DNA of 64,000 nt from Nakamurella flava (GCF_005298075.1 NZ_SZZH01000001.1:1426001-1490000); one strand, 5' to 3'. Shown: positions 18,819 through 27,563, counted from the first letter of the stretch. Numbers and translations: made by a program. The notes: generated from the sequence alone by a model not told the origin.

Positions 18819-21019
18819 GGCTCCACCCGGCGGTCCGGACGATCGTGGTCGCGTACGGCCAGCTCGGCCAGCATCCGGTTGTAGGCGTTCAGTTCGGCGT
18901 CGGAATCCCGGTCGGCCTGCCGATCGGTCCGGTCGGCCTCCCGCTGATCGCTGCGGGCCCACTGCGCGACCAGCGCGATCAGGACGATGAGCAGGGGAAT
19001 CTCGGTCGCCCCCCACGCGATGGCGCCGCCCAGGCGTTGGTCACCGACGAGGTCGGTCACCCACGGCAGTCCCAGCCGGTTGTAGTGGTCGGCGGCCAGC
19101 GCGTTGCGCCCGTTCATCAGGGCCAACCCGAAGAAGGCGTGGAACGGCAGGGCACCGATCAGCAGGGCCAGTTTCGCGTAGGGCGGTACCCGCCGCGGTG
19201 TCGGATCGACGCCGATGATCACCCAGTAGTAGAGGTACCCGGTGATCAGGAAGTGCACCTTCATGAGCAGGTGCCCGAGGTGGGCCTCCATCAGCGTGCC
19301 GAACAGCGGGCTGAAGTACACCGCGTAGAACGACCCGATGAACAGGACGAACACCACCAGCGGATGGGTGATGAACCGGGAGAAGCGGGAGTGCAGGGCG
19401 CTGACAATGCCCTCCCGCAAGCCCGGCGGCTGGCCCCGCCCGGCCGCCGGAAGAGCACGCAGGGCCAGGCTGACCGGTCCGCCGAGCACCAGCAGGATGG
19501 GCGCCACCATGCCCAGACCCATGTGCTCGATCATGTGGATCGAGAACTGCGCCGCGGAGTAACGGCCCAGACCGGACGAGGTGGCCACCAGCAGGGCGGC
19601 ACAGCCCAGCAGCCAGGCGACGGTCCGGCCGACGGGCCAGCTGTCCCCCCGCTGACGGAGGCGACGCACCGCCACCAGGTAGAGCGCGGCACCGACGAGC
19701 GCGGCGGTGCCGAGCACCCAGTCGAACCGCCACTGGGTCAGCAGCGACCAGAACGTCGGCGGACCGTCGAGGTCGTATCCCAGGGTCAGGGCGATGTCGC
19801 TCGGCGCCGCCCCGCTGGGCGGCGGCGTGGCGGTCCGACCCAGGGTGGCGGCCACCCCGATGGTCGCGGCCATCACGAGCACCTCACCGGTGGCCCAACG
19901 GATCAGCGGTCCACGCTCGCCGGAGGACACGGCCGGCAGGGTGCGACGGCGGTGCCACCATCCGACGGCGCCCAGCCCGACCAGCAGCACGAACTTGGCC
20001 AGGACCAGCCGCCCGTAGGGGGTGGTCCACAGGTCGGACAGGTAGGCGATCCGGATCCAGGCGTTGGCGACCCCGGAGACCGCCACGACGACGAACGCCA
20101 CCAGGGCGATCGCCGAGTACCGCCGGGCCACGACGTCCAGATGCTTCACCCGTTGACGCGCCAGCCCGAGGAACGCGATCAGGCCACCGACCCAGACCGT
20201 CACCCCGATGAGGTGGTAGATCATCGAGTCGACGGCGACGTCATGATCGCCCGACTGGGACGAGTGGCCGGTGTCGGCCAACGCGAGCATGGCTGCGGCC
20301 GCCCCGGCGAGCAGCACGGCGGCCCACCCCGGGGCCAGCACGATGCGGGCCAGCACCGCGATCAGGGCGGCGACGACGGCGACGATCAGGTAGGCGCGCA
20401 GCGACCCGAGGACGGACAGTCCGCGCAGGATCCACTCCGGCGTCATCGCGACGTCCAGGGACCGCCCCATCGTGTCGGACAACGTCAACGGGATGAGCGC
20501 GAGCGCGGCGGCCGCCCAGACGGCGGCCGCGGTGGACGCCGCCCGCACCGCACGGTATCCCCCGACGTCCAACACCCCGCTGCGTTGCGGCGGCACGAGG
20601 AACGCCGCCGCCAGCAACCACCCGACGGTCGCAGCAGCGGCCAGATCGAAGAGGGCCTTCACCGCGGGCAGACCCACCGCGGTCAGTTGCCCGGCACTGG
20701 GCAGTCCCGGGATCTCGGTGCGGGCGGGAACGAGGGCGGACAGCCCCATCGCCAGGCAGAACGCGGTGACCCCGGCCGTGACGACCACCGTCGCCACCGA
20801 CCAGGCTCCGGCTGGACTGTCGGTGGTGACGGAGCCGGACGGCTGCTTGCCCGGGGCGCCGGTGGCGGGCATCGGCGGCGCCGCGGAGCCGGGAGCGAGC
20901 GAGGCCGATGATGCTGCCCCGGCCTCGAGCCCACCAGGCTGCGCCGACGGTTCGGCGGGGATCGAGGGGAACGAAGAGGTGTCCCCGGAGGACCTGCGCA
21001 CACTCACTCTGGGGCACAT
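18815..21019 (-). CDS. CopD-CtaG fusion membrane protein (copper import / cytochrome oxidase assembly)
   Basis: The 734-residue polytopic membrane protein joins two families. Residues about 75-420 resemble CopD, with HDVAVDSMIYHLIGVTVWVGG providing metal-binding histidines. Residues about 440-700 resemble the CtaG/caa3 oxidase assembly family, with FSIHMIEHMGLGMVAP and ITGYLYYWVIIGVDP. About 14 hydrophobic helices are evident. It probably delivers copper to cytochrome c oxidase. The N-terminal 70 residues are Ser/Pro/Ala-rich. The ATG at 21019 is the farthest start; a later start is possible because no clear ribosome-binding site is seen. Its stop overlaps the GNAT start. Confidence 0.85.
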   Translation of the reverse strand: MCPRVSVRRSSGDTSSFPSIPAEPSAQPGGLEAGAASSASLAPGSAAPPMPATGAPGKQPSGSVTTDSPAGAWSVATVVVTAGVTAFCLAMGLSALVPARTEIPGLPSAGQLTAVGLPAVKALFDLAAAATVGWLLAAAFLVPPQRSGVLDVGGYRAVRAASTAAAVWAAAALALIPLTLSDTMGRSLDVAMTPEWILRGLSVLGSLRAYLIVAVVAALIAVLARIVLAPGWAAVLLAGAAAAMLALADTGHSSQSGDHDVAVDSMIYHLIGVTVWVGGLIAFLGLARQRVKHLDVVARRYSAIALVAFVVVAVSGVANAWIRIAYLSDLWTTPYGRLVLAKFVLLVGLGAVGWWHRRRTLPAVSSGERGPLIRWATGEVLVMAATIGVAATLGRTATPPPSGAAPSDIALTLGYDLDGPPTFWSLLTQWRFDWVLGTAALVGAALYLVAVRRLRQRGDSWPVGRTVAWLLGCAALLVATSSGLGRYSAAQFSIHMIEHMGLGMVAPILLVLGGPVSLALRALPAAGRGQPPGLREGIVSALHSRFSRFITHPLVVFVLFIGSFYAVYFSPLFGTLMEAHLGHLLMKVHFLITGYLYYWVIIGVDPTPRRVPPYAKLALLIGALPFHAFFGLALMNGRNALAADHYNRLGLPWVTDLVGDQRLGGAIAWGATEIPLLIVLIALVAQWARSDQREADRTDRQADRDSDAELNAYNRMLAELAVRDHDRPDRRVEP

Positions 21020-21112
21020 CCCCGCACGTCGGACATGTCGGCCACGATACTGCGGCGCCAGAGATGCGCGGCCGCCGCGAAGCGGGCACCACGTTCCCAG
21101 ACCTGCTCAGAG

Positions 21113-21186
21113 CGCGCCCGGCAGGATTCGAACCTGCGACCGGGAGATTAGAAGTCTCCTGCTCTATCCAGCTGAGCTACGAGCGC
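21113..21186 (-). tRNA. tRNA-Arg (anticodon TCT)
   Basis: The minus strand folds into a standard cloverleaf. The acceptor stem is GCGCTCG with CGGGCGC (one G-U pair), the anticodon loop is CTTCTAA, and the T-arm is GCAGG-TTCGAAT-CCTGC. The discriminator base is G, and CCA is not encoded. It reads AGA codons, which are rare in this GC-rich genome. Confidence 0.95.
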
Positions 21187-21243
21187 CTGACCGCCGCGAG
21201 CCTAGCGAATCCGCAGCGCGACTCCGCCCGTCGCCACGAACGG

Positions 21244-21723
21244 TCAACGAGAGGGTCCGTCCGCCGACCCCTCTTGTTGCCGCGCCGCGGCCTGCTCGTC
21301 CAGGCGGCGCAACGCCGCGGCGACGGCCGGGTTGGTCCACGCAGCAACGGACGGCGTGCGCCGTCGACCCGGTGTCGACAGCGATCCCTGGCCGGCGGGC
21401 GATGCGGTACCGGCGGGTGTGCCCGGGCCCGGCCCACGGCGCAGGCGTCGACCCAGAGCCCGGATGCCGGTGAGCGCACCGCCGTCCCAGCGGTACTCGG
21501 TCGGGCCGGTCGGCACCCGTGGGCGTTCGGTGACGACCAGCCCGGCCGCGACCAGACGGTCCAGTTGCCCCTGCACCTGCGGCTCGGTCAGGTCCAGGTA
21601 GGCGGCCAGCGATGGCGCGGTGGTCGGCCGGGACCGCAGTCCTTCCAGGACGCGGCGGGCGGTCGGGTCGGCCAGGACTACGACCGCGTCATCGGGCGCC
21701 TCGTCGTCAGAAGTCGAACCCAC
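21244..21723 (-). CDS. Winged-helix DNA-binding protein (ArsR-like)
   Basis: The 159-residue protein has an ArsR/MarR-like winged helix at residues about 15-70 (VVLADPTARRVLEGL through VQGQLDRLVAAGLVVTE). A basic, Arg-rich and probably disordered C-terminus follows. The GTG start at 21723 lies inside the 3' end of the upstream gene, a 17-bp overlap, with a GGAGGAG ribosome-binding site within the upstream coding sequence. It is therefore translationally coupled to that membrane protein and may regulate or accompany it. No metal-binding cysteines are present, so a metal sensor of the classical ArsR type is unlikely. Confidence 0.7.
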   Translation of the reverse strand: MGSTSDDEAPDDAVVVLADPTARRVLEGLRSRPTTAPSLAAYLDLTEPQVQGQLDRLVAAGLVVTERPRVPTGPTEYRWDGGALTGIRALGRRLRRGPGPGTPAGTASPAGQGSLSTPGRRRTPSVAAWTNPAVAAALRRLDEQAAARQQEGSADGPSR

Positions 21724-22507
21724 CGCCGAAATCTCCTCCGCCGTCGAAGCCACCACCGTCGAAGCCGCCACCGTCGTAGCCGCCCGGGTCGTAGCCCGGG
21801 TCGTAGCCCCCGCCGTCGGCGGCATAGTCGCCGCCGTCGGCCCCGCCGGCGTCGGCCATGCCGGCCTCGTAGCCGGCGTCGTAGCCGCCGTCCCAGTTCA
21901 TCCCGGCCATCCCGCTGAACAGCGTGGACGCGACCAGGTAGGTGCCGACACCCCACGCGCCGGCGACCAGCGCCGGCTTCCACCACGGCTCGGAGTACCA
22001 GCCCCGCGGCACGGGCTTGCCGGCGACCATGCCACCCGGGTAGTAGTGCCGGGTCCGGTCACCGGGCTGCGGGGACGCCTCGTACTGGTGCCCCTCGACG
22101 TCGACCCGCCGGTCCTCGGTGACGGCACCGGCCTGCTGTTGGCCGGGCATGGCCGGGATCTCCGGACCGGGATCCAGACCGAGCGAGGTCCGGGCGGCCC
22201 GCACGTAGTACAGCCCCTCGTAGGCGGTCTGCTGGGCGAGCCGGTACTGCTGCACCGACTTGGCCTGTTCCACCTGGGAGCCGGCAGCGGTGTAACGCTC
22301 GGAGGCATCGGCGATCGCCTGCTTGGCCGCCGGGTCGTCGCGCGGGTCCAGGGCGTACACCTGGCCGCCCAGGCGTTCGACCCACCGTCGGGCCTCGGCC
22401 GCGGCGTCGTCGAGATCGGTGGACGATGACTTCCCGCGTTGCTGGCTCCACCACACCGCGGCGCCGATCAGCGCCACGACGATCACGATCCACAACAGCG
22501 TGCTCAC
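21707..22507 (-). CDS. Membrane-anchored protein with a Gly/Asp/Tyr-rich C-terminal tail
   Basis: The 266-residue protein begins with a single transmembrane helix at residues 4-21 (LLWIVIVVALIGAAVWW), which may be a signal anchor. A helical middle domain follows (about residues 30-130; YGL and tyrosines in AYEGLYYVRAA). A second hydrophobic segment lies near 180-200. The last 60 residues are a low-complexity tail of short GGGFDGGG and GYDPGYDPGGYDGG units. I do not recognise a catalytic motif, and the family is uncertain. It overlaps the winged-helix gene by 17 bp. The Gly/Asp/Tyr tail recalls surface proteins, but this is inference. Confidence 0.7.
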   Translation of the reverse strand: MSTLLWIVIVVALIGAAVWWSQQRGKSSSTDLDDAAAEARRWVERLGGQVYALDPRDDPAAKQAIADASERYTAAGSQVEQAKSVQQYRLAQQTAYEGLYYVRAARTSLGLDPGPEIPAMPGQQQAGAVTEDRRVDVEGHQYEASPQPGDRTRHYYPGGMVAGKPVPRGWYSEPWWKPALVAGAWGVGTYLVASTLFSGMAGMNWDGGYDAGYEAGMADAGGADGGDYAADGGGYDPGYDPGGYDGGGFDGGGFDGGGDFGGGFDF

Positions 22508-22656
22508 GACGCCCTCCGATCTTCCGTGCGCGGGTGCAACGGCCCCGCTTCGTCGAATGGTGAACGACCCGCCCGCCGCGATCGTTCCACCCGGCGGCTC
22601 TGGAAGCCGCTTCTCGCCGGGGCCGGCGACCCCGCGGACGCGCTACCCGCCGGGCG

Positions 22657-24444
22657 TCAACGCCGTCGGCGGGTCGGCTTGCTACGGGTACCGAAGATCG
22701 AGCGCCCCAGGGCGCCGCCGGCCGCCGTACCGAGCGAGCGGAAGAACGACGTCACCATCGGGCTCTCCAGGACATCGGAGATCGTGGACCGCGGCTGTGG
22801 CTCCGGGTAGTCGGCCGGGGCGGGCCGACGGGTCTTGGCGGTACTGCGCGACCGGGTCCGGACCGGCGGTTGGGGGTCGAGAGTCGGGTAGGTCATGGCG
22901 ATGCCCGGATCGAGCGTCGGCCAGCCGTCGGCCCCCAGTGACGGCGCGGACGGTACCCGGGCCGGGGCCGCCGGCCCGGTGGAGACGGGCCCGGTCCACG
23001 GCGCGGTCGGTGGCAGCGGCACGGTGGGGACGGAATTCGGCGCCTCCTCGGGCGTGGTGACCCGGGCGGCGAGGATCTCGTAGGCCGACTCGCGGTCGAC
23101 CGCCGTGCCGTACTTGGCGGTCAGCGCGGAGGCGGCGACGGCCTGCGTGAGGAGTTCCGCCGGGGCGGGGGCCATCAGGGATCGGGGCGCGCGCACCCGG
23201 GTCCAGGCCACCGGGGTGGGCGCACCGCGCTCGGACAGCACCGTCACGATCGCCTCACCGGTCCCCAGGCCGGTCAATGCCGTGGACAGGTCGTAGTCGT
23301 CGGTGAACGGGTAGGTCTTGACCGTCGCCGAGAGGGCCTTCTGGTCCTCGGGGGTGAACGCGCGCAGGGCGTGCTGGATCCGGGCACCAAGCTGGGAGAG
23401 GACCGGCCCGGGCACGTCGGTCGGCATTTGGGTGCAGAAGAAGACGCCGACGCCCTTGGAGCGGATCAGCTTCACGGTCTGCTGAACCGCCTGCAGGAAC
23501 GCCTTCGAGGCGTCCGCGAACAGCAGATGGGCCTCGTCGAACAGGAACACCAATTTGGGCGCGTCGACGTCACCGACCTCGGGCAGGGCCTCGAACAGTT
23601 CGGCGAGCAACCACATGAGGAACGTCGAGAACAGCACCGGTTTGGTCTGCAGCGCGGCGCACTCGAGCAGGGTGATGACCCCGCGACCGTCCGGCGCCTG
23701 CCGGAGCAGGTCGGCGATGTCCAGCTCTGGTTCGCCGAAGAACTGGTCCCCGCCCTGGGCGTCGAGGTTGGTGACATTGCGCAGGATCACCCCGGCGGTG
23801 GCCTTGGACACCCCGCCCAGTTCCTTGAGGTCGGACTTCCCCTCGTCGCTGGTCAGATACATGATCACGGCCCGCAGGTCCTTCAGGTCCAGCAGCGGCA
23901 ACTGCCGGGCGTCGGCCCAGTGGAAGATCAGGCCGAGGGTCGACTCCTGGGTCTCGTTGAGCCCCAGCACCTTGGACAGCAGGATGGGTCCGAACGAGTC
24001 GACGGTCGCCCGGACCGGGACCTCCGCTCCCTGGCCGGCCAGGGTCAGGAACTCCACCGGGTAGCCGGTACCGACCCAGTCGTCACCGGTCTCGGCGGCG
24101 CGCTGCTCGATCCGGGTGTTCGGAGACCCGGGGAGGGCCAACCCGGTGAGGTCGCCCTTGACGTCGGGGAGGAACACCGGCACCCCAGCCGCGGACAGCT
24201 GCTCGGCGATCACCTGCAGGGTCTTGGTCTTGCCGGTCCCGGTGGCCCCGGCGACCAGCCCGTGCCGGTTGAACATCGACAACGGCATCTGCACCAGCGC
24301 CGTGGGGTCGACCGTTCCGGCGTCGCTGGTCCCGGAACCGGTGACCACCGAGCCCAGGACGACCGACGCCGAGGTCGTGGCGTACCCGGCGGCGATGCGC
24401 TGGGCGGCGGTCGGCCCGGTTCCGGAACCCGTCGGTGTCGTCAT
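22657..24444 (-). CDS. HerA-like ATPase (helicase HerA central-domain protein, DUF853 type)
   Basis: The 595-residue protein belongs to the HerA/FtsK superfamily. Walker A GATGTGKT is at residues 66-73 and Walker [11 protein letters not shown] is near 300. [14 protein letters not shown] and [12 protein letters not shown] are typical family motifs. HerA proteins translocate DNA, and their partner in archaea is a NurA nuclease. No nuclease gene is nearby, so this is the stand-alone bacterial type, whose role is not settled. The C-terminal 130 residues are Pro/Thr/Arg-rich. The ATG at 24444 follows a GGAGACGG ribosome-binding site. It is divergent from orn. Confidence 0.85.
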   Translation of the reverse strand: MTTPTGSGTGPTAAQRIAAGYATTSASVVLGSVVTGSGTSDAGTVDPTALVQMPLSMFNRHGLVAGATGTGKTKTLQVIAEQLSAAGVPVFLPDVKGDLTGLALPGSPNTRIEQRAAETGDDWVGTGYPVEFLTLAGQGAEVPVRATVDSFGPILLSKVLGLNETQESTLGLIFHWADARQLPLLDLKDLRAVIMYLTSDEGKSDLKELGGVSKATAGVILRNVTNLDAQGGDQFFGEPELDIADLLRQAPDGRGVITLLECAALQTKPVLFSTFLMWLLAELFEALPEVGDVDAPKLVFLFDEAHLLFADASKAFLQAVQQTVKLIRSKGVGVFFCTQMPTDVPGPVLSQLGARIQHALRAFTPEDQKALSATVKTYPFTDDYDLSTALTGLGTGEAIVTVLSERGAPTPVAWTRVRAPRSLMAPAPAELLTQAVAASALTAKYGTAVDRESAYEILAARVTTPEEAPNSVPTVPLPPTAPWTGPVSTGPAAPARVPSAPSLGADGWPTLDPGIAMTYPTLDPQPPVRTRSRSTAKTRRPAPADYPEPQPRSTISDVLESPMVTSFFRSLGTAAGGALGRSIFGTRSKPTRRRR

Positions 24445-24718
24445 CTGCCGTCTCCTGCTCGGTGTCCGCCGCGTGCTGCGGGGGCGCTGGCTGACCTGTC
24501 GCCCGGTCGCCGGGCGAGCGCCGGTCCCGGTTCTCACTCCGGGCGGGCCGGTCGCCCGGAGCGTAGCGACCACCGACCGGATCCGTCGGGAGGGGCACCG
24601 TCCGGTCCCCTTATCGGGTCCCCCGCCCCCGATCGGCGGGCCGCCCCTCGCCCGCGGGTCGTGCGGACATCGGAACCGGGGCGCGCACGGCATTTCGGGC
24701 ACTGTCGGACCCCGCGGC

Positions 24719-24724
24719 TATGGT
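24719..24724 (+). promoter_or_regulatory. Candidate -10 element for leaderless orn transcript
   Basis: TATGGT at 24719-24724 lies 7 nt upstream of the GTG at 24732. This places the expected transcription start at or next to the start codon and argues for leaderless translation. No Shine-Dalgarno sequence precedes the GTG. Confidence 0.55.
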
Positions 24725-24731
24725 CGGACCC

Positions 24732-25346
24732 GTGAGCGACAGACTGGTATGGATCGACTGCGAGATGACGGGCCTGAACCTGGGTTCGGATGCCCTCATC
24801 GAGATCGCGGCCCTGGTGACCGACAGCGACCTGAACATCCTGGGAGACGGCGTCGACGTCGTCATCCACGCGGACGAGGACGCCCTGACCGGCATGCCGG
24901 ACGTGGTGAGCGTGATGCACGCCAAGTCCGGGCTGACCGAGGCGGTCCGGCAGTCGACCGTCACGCTGGCCGAGGCAGAGCAGTTGGTGCTGGCCTACGT
25001 CAAGGAGCACGTCCCCGACCCGCGGTCGGCGCCGCTGTGCGGCAACTCGATCGCCACCGACCGCGGCTTTCTCACCCGGGACATGCCCGCCCTGGACGGC
25101 TATTTGCACTACCGGATGATCGACGTGTCCAGCATCAAGGAACTGTCCCGCCGCTGGTATCCCCGCGTCTACTTCGCCCAGCCCCAGAAGGGCATGGCGC
25201 ACCGGGCGCTGGCCGACATCAAGGAATCGATCCGGGAACTGGCCTACTACCGGCGGACGGTGTTCGTGCCCCTGCCCGGTCCGACCACCGATCAGGCCGT
25301 GGCCGCCGCGGCCGAGGTCTCCGCCGAAACCCCCGCCGGGAATTGA
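24732..25346 (+). CDS. orn: Oligoribonuclease
   Basis: This DEDDh-family exonuclease degrades the shortest RNA oligomers left by other RNases. The 204-residue form from the GTG at 24732 begins with [12 protein letters not shown], giving the catalytic Asp9 and Glu11. [10 protein letters not shown] near the C-terminus supplies the general-base His and the last Asp. The family length is about 180-210 residues. An alternative ATG at 24720 would extend it by four residues, but that ATG overlaps the likely -10 hexamer TATGGT. The gene is followed by a strong terminator and tRNA-His on the other strand. Confidence 0.93.
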   Translation: MSDRLVWIDCEMTGLNLGSDALIEIAALVTDSDLNILGDGVDVVIHADEDALTGMPDVVSVMHAKSGLTEAVRQSTVTLAEAEQLVLAYVKEHVPDPRSAPLCGNSIATDRGFLTRDMPALDGYLHYRMIDVSSIKELSRRWYPRVYFAQPQKGMAHRALADIKESIRELAYYRRTVFVPLPGPTTDQAVAAAAEVSAETPAGN

Positions 25347-25360
25347 TCGAGCGGAACGAC

Positions 25361-25395
25361 GAAGGCCCGGCCCTGGAATCCAGGGCCGGGCCTTC
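25361..25395 (+). terminator. Intrinsic terminator after orn, 16-bp perfect stem
   Basis: Bases 25361-25376 and 25380-25395 form a perfect 16-bp stem with a 3-nt loop, 14 nt after the orn stop. It also lies just beyond the 3' end of tRNA-His on the minus strand and could terminate that transcript. Confidence 0.8.
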
Positions 25396-25402
25396 GCACC
25401 GG

Positions 25403-25476
25403 GGTGAGCGACGGGACTCGAACCCGCGACAGCCGGCACCACAAGCCGGGGCTCTACCAACTGAGCTACGCCCACC
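25403..25476 (-). tRNA. tRNA-His (anticodon GTG)
   Basis: The minus strand folds into a cloverleaf. The acceptor stem is GTGGGCG with CGCTCAC. The extra G at position -1 (25476) pairs with C73, the hallmark of tRNA-His. The anticodon loop is TTGTGGT, and the T-arm is GCGGG-TTCGAGT-CCCGT. CCA is not encoded. Confidence 0.95.
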
Positions 25477-25581
25477 ATTGCCGCGTTCGGAAGCCGGGGC
25501 TCCGCGATCAGGGCTGTGGAAGTCTATCCGATCCCGGAGAGTGCTCGTGCACCAGTCCGGACCGGTCGGGTGGGTGAGCCG

Positions 25582-26649
25582 TCACACCACCGGCGACAGG
25601 TAGTCCATTCCCATGGCGGCCCGCACCCGGTCGAGTACCCCGGTCACCTGCTCGGTGGCGGCCGCGATGCCGTCGACCAGGACCGCGTCCAGGTAGGACG
25701 GATCGGCCAGCAGCTCCGCGCGGCGGGCCCGGATCGGGGCGAGCGCCGAGTTCACCACCTCGGTGGTCACCTGCTTGAGCCGGGCCGCTCCCCCGTCGCC
25801 GATCTCCGCGGCCACGTCCCGCGGGTCGCGATCGCTCAGGGCGCCCACGATGGTCAACAGGTTCCCGACCTGCGGCCGTCGCGCCGGGTCGAAGGTGATG
25901 TGTCGCTCGGAGTCGGTGCGGGCCGCTCGGATGACGGCGGCGGTCTCGTCGGCACCGGCCCCGAGGGCGATGCTGTTGTGCCGTGACTTGGACATCTTGG
26001 CGCCGTCGGTACCCAGGACGACCGGCGCACTGGACAGCAGCGCCGCGGGCGGGGTGAAGAGCGTCTCCCCGCCCGCGTACCGGTCGTTGAACCGGCGGGC
26101 GATGAGCCGGGCGACTTCCAGATGCGGGAGCTGGTCCTTGCCCACCGGGATGAGAGTGCCTCCGCAGCCGAGGATGTCGGCAGCCTGATGGACCGGGTAG
26201 GTCAGGAGCAGACCACTCGTGGAGTTCTGACGGGAGGCCATCGCCTCGGCTTTCACCGTCGGGTTGCGGCGCAGCTCGCCGTCACTGACCAGCGAGAGGA
26301 ACGGCACGAGCAGCTGGTTGAGGGCCGGTACGGCGGAGTGCGGGAAGATCACCGTGCGCTCGGGGTCCAGACCGACGGCCAGGTACTCCGCGACGAGCGT
26401 GCGGACGCGGTCGCGCAGCGGGCCGATGTCGTCGCGATCGGTGATGACCTGATAGTCGGCGATGATCACCGTCACGGGGATTCCGAGATCCTGGAGGCGG
26501 ACCCGGTTCTGGAGGGTGCCGACGTAGTGGCCGAGGTGCAGGCCGCCGGTGGGGCGGTCGCCGGTGGCGACCCGCTCGGCCGGCCCGAGGGTGGTCTCGC
26601 CGGTCAGGGTCGGGGCGAGCTCGGTGCCGAGGGTGAGAGTTGCGGTCAT
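25582..26649 (-). CDS. trpS: Tryptophanyl-tRNA synthetase
   Basis: This class I synthetase charges tRNA-Trp. The 355-residue length is normal. The HIGH-type motif is GLHLGHYVG at residues 36-44 and KMSKS is at 218-222. GKDQLPHLE contributes to the active site. The sequence start ATGDRPTGGLHLGHYVGTLQNRV resembles the second, auxiliary TrpRS of actinomycetes, some of which are indolmycin-resistant. Whether another trpS exists elsewhere cannot be seen. The ATG at 26649 has a GGAG ribosome-binding site only 6-9 nt upstream, and this GGAG can be paired in a hairpin. A leader peptide with two Trp codons precedes the gene, so expression is probably controlled by tryptophan supply. Confidence 0.93.
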   Translation of the reverse strand: MTATLTLGTELAPTLTGETTLGPAERVATGDRPTGGLHLGHYVGTLQNRVRLQDLGIPVTVIIADYQVITDRDDIGPLRDRVRTLVAEYLAVGLDPERTVIFPHSAVPALNQLLVPFLSLVSDGELRRNPTVKAEAMASRQNSTSGLLLTYPVHQAADILGCGGTLIPVGKDQLPHLEVARLIARRFNDRYAGGETLFTPPAALLSSAPVVLGTDGAKMSKSRHNSIALGAGADETAAVIRAARTDSERHITFDPARRPQVGNLLTIVGALSDRDPRDVAAEIGDGGAARLKQVTTEVVNSALAPIRARRAELLADPSYLDAVLVDGIAAATEQVTGVLDRVRAAMGMDYLSPVV

Positions 26650-26652
26650 GGT

Positions 26653-26688
26653 CAGCTCCAGGGGGCAGTGGTCACCGCGGAGGAGCTG
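26653..26688 (-). promoter_or_regulatory. Anti-Shine-Dalgarno hairpin at the trpS start
   Basis: On the minus strand, CAGCTCC (26688-26682) and GGAGCTG (26659-26653) form a 7-bp perfect inverted repeat that ends 3 nt before the trpS ATG. The GGAG of the ribosome-binding site is the 3' arm, so this fold would occlude initiation. It lies downstream of the Trp leader peptide and of two other GC-rich hairpins (26725-26746 and 26692-26713). Confidence 0.6.
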
Positions 26689-26691
26689 GGT

Positions 26692-26746
26692 CGGGCGCCG
26701 TCAGGCAAGCCCGGAGGGAACGACCCGGCCGCTGCGCGGCGGCCGG
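26692..26746 (-). promoter_or_regulatory. Two leader hairpins between the Trp peptide and trpS
   Basis: On the minus strand a perfect 8-bp hairpin CCGGCCGC/GCGGCCGG spans 26746-26725. A second stem, CGGGC-tt-GCC with GGC-GCCCG, spans 26713-26692. CGACCC (26688-26693, read on minus) can alternatively pair with GGGTCG inside the first hairpin, which gives mutually exclusive folds. Confidence 0.5.
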
Positions 26747-26771
26747 AGGTCGAGGACATCACGGAACGCCG

Positions 26772-26810
26772 TCAGGCGGTCCGCCACCAGGACAGGTGCA
26801 AGGACGTCAT
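26772..26810 (-). CDS. Tryptophan leader peptide upstream of trpS
   Basis: This 12-residue ORF (MTSLHLSWWRTA) has tandem TGG codons at positions 8 and 9, occupying 26784-26789. It starts at ATG 26810, and TACGCT ends 6 nt upstream, so it is probably translated from a leaderless transcript. It stops 122 nt before the trpS ATG. Trp-rich leader peptides followed by alternative RNA folds are the classical arrangement of ribosome-mediated attenuation, which is known for auxiliary TrpRS genes in Streptomyces. Stalling at the Trp codons would change folding of the downstream hairpins. Confidence 0.7.
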   Translation of the reverse strand: MTSLHLSWWRTA

Positions 26811-26816
26811 GGGTCC

Positions 26817-26822
26817 AGCGTA
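26817..26822 (-). promoter_or_regulatory. Candidate -10 element for the trpS leader
   Basis: TACGCT on the minus strand (26822-26817) ends 6 nt before the leader peptide ATG at 26810. No clear -35 sequence is seen. Confidence 0.5.
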
Positions 26823-26978
26823 ACAACCTCGTCCGGACGGACGGACGTCCGCCGCGAACCCGGTCCGGTGAATCTGACCGGTGAACCTCCGGGGGCTCGG
26901 AGCGCGCTCTGATACTCGACGTGCGGGCGACGGCCGAGCCGTCCATCTCACGCCTGCTCAGCGGATTCGGGGGGATCC

Positions 26979-27425
26979 ATGTCGACGGCGTCCACACCGT
27001 GGTCGGCCCAACGGGCCGCCGCAGAATCGGTACGGCCCGCGTCGGTTCTGGTGTGGCCGTGGTTCGCCGCGCTCGCCCTGTTCCTGATGGGCATCGGCGC
27101 GACCCTCGGGGGCATCGGGGGCGCCGCTGAAGGGTCGAAGCGTCCGGCGGCGGTGGTGGACGCCGCCGCGCAACAGCAGGCGCGGTCGTTGTCGGGCCCG
27201 TTGACGGCGATCGAGCCGGGCCTGGCCGGACTCAGCGCCGAACGCCTCTCCGCGTCGGCGGCCCTGACGTGCGCCGATCTGCAGGCCGGGTTGGCGTCCC
27301 AGGATCTGACGTCACGGACGATGGCCCGGTTCGGTGGGAGCGGGTACCTGCTGACCGAGCAACAGGCCGGGCGGATCATCGCGACCGTGCGGGCCGAGTC
27401 CTGCGGGTCGCCCGCCTACGGGTGA
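26979..27425 (+). CDS. Small membrane-anchored extracytoplasmic protein, unknown function
   Basis: The 148-residue protein has one hydrophobic segment at residues 22-48 (SVLVWPWFAALALFLMGIGATLGGIGG), preceded by basic residues, so it is a signal anchor. The outside part of about 95 residues has two cysteines, Cys98 and Cys142, which could form a disulfide. The C-terminus has a helical stretch TEQQAGRIIATVRAE. I do not recognise the family. The ATG at 26979 is preceded by GGGGGGA. It is divergent from trpS and ends with a very strong terminator before tRNA-Lys. Confidence 0.65.
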   Translation: MSTASTPWSAQRAAAESVRPASVLVWPWFAALALFLMGIGATLGGIGGAAEGSKRPAAVVDAAAQQQARSLSGPLTAIEPGLAGLSAERLSASAALTCADLQAGLASQDLTSRTMARFGGSGYLLTEQQAGRIIATVRAESCGSPAYG

Positions 27426-27450
27426 CGGTCAGCACAGACCGGGCCAACGA

Positions 27451-27483
27451 CAAGACCCCCACCGGGATCCGGTGGGGGTCTTG
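27451..27483. terminator. Bidirectional terminator, perfect 33-nt palindrome
   Basis: A 15-bp perfect stem (27451-27465 with 27469-27483) has a 3-nt loop GAT. It separates the small membrane protein gene (plus) and tRNA-Lys (minus) and could terminate both. Confidence 0.8.
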
Positions 27484-27490
27484 ATCTGTG

Positions 27491-27563
<73 letters not shown>

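Noticed and set aside
24534-25478. Minus-strand open frame spanning orn and tRNA-His
   Set aside because: It would translate a tRNA gene and the antisense of orn; no protein features.
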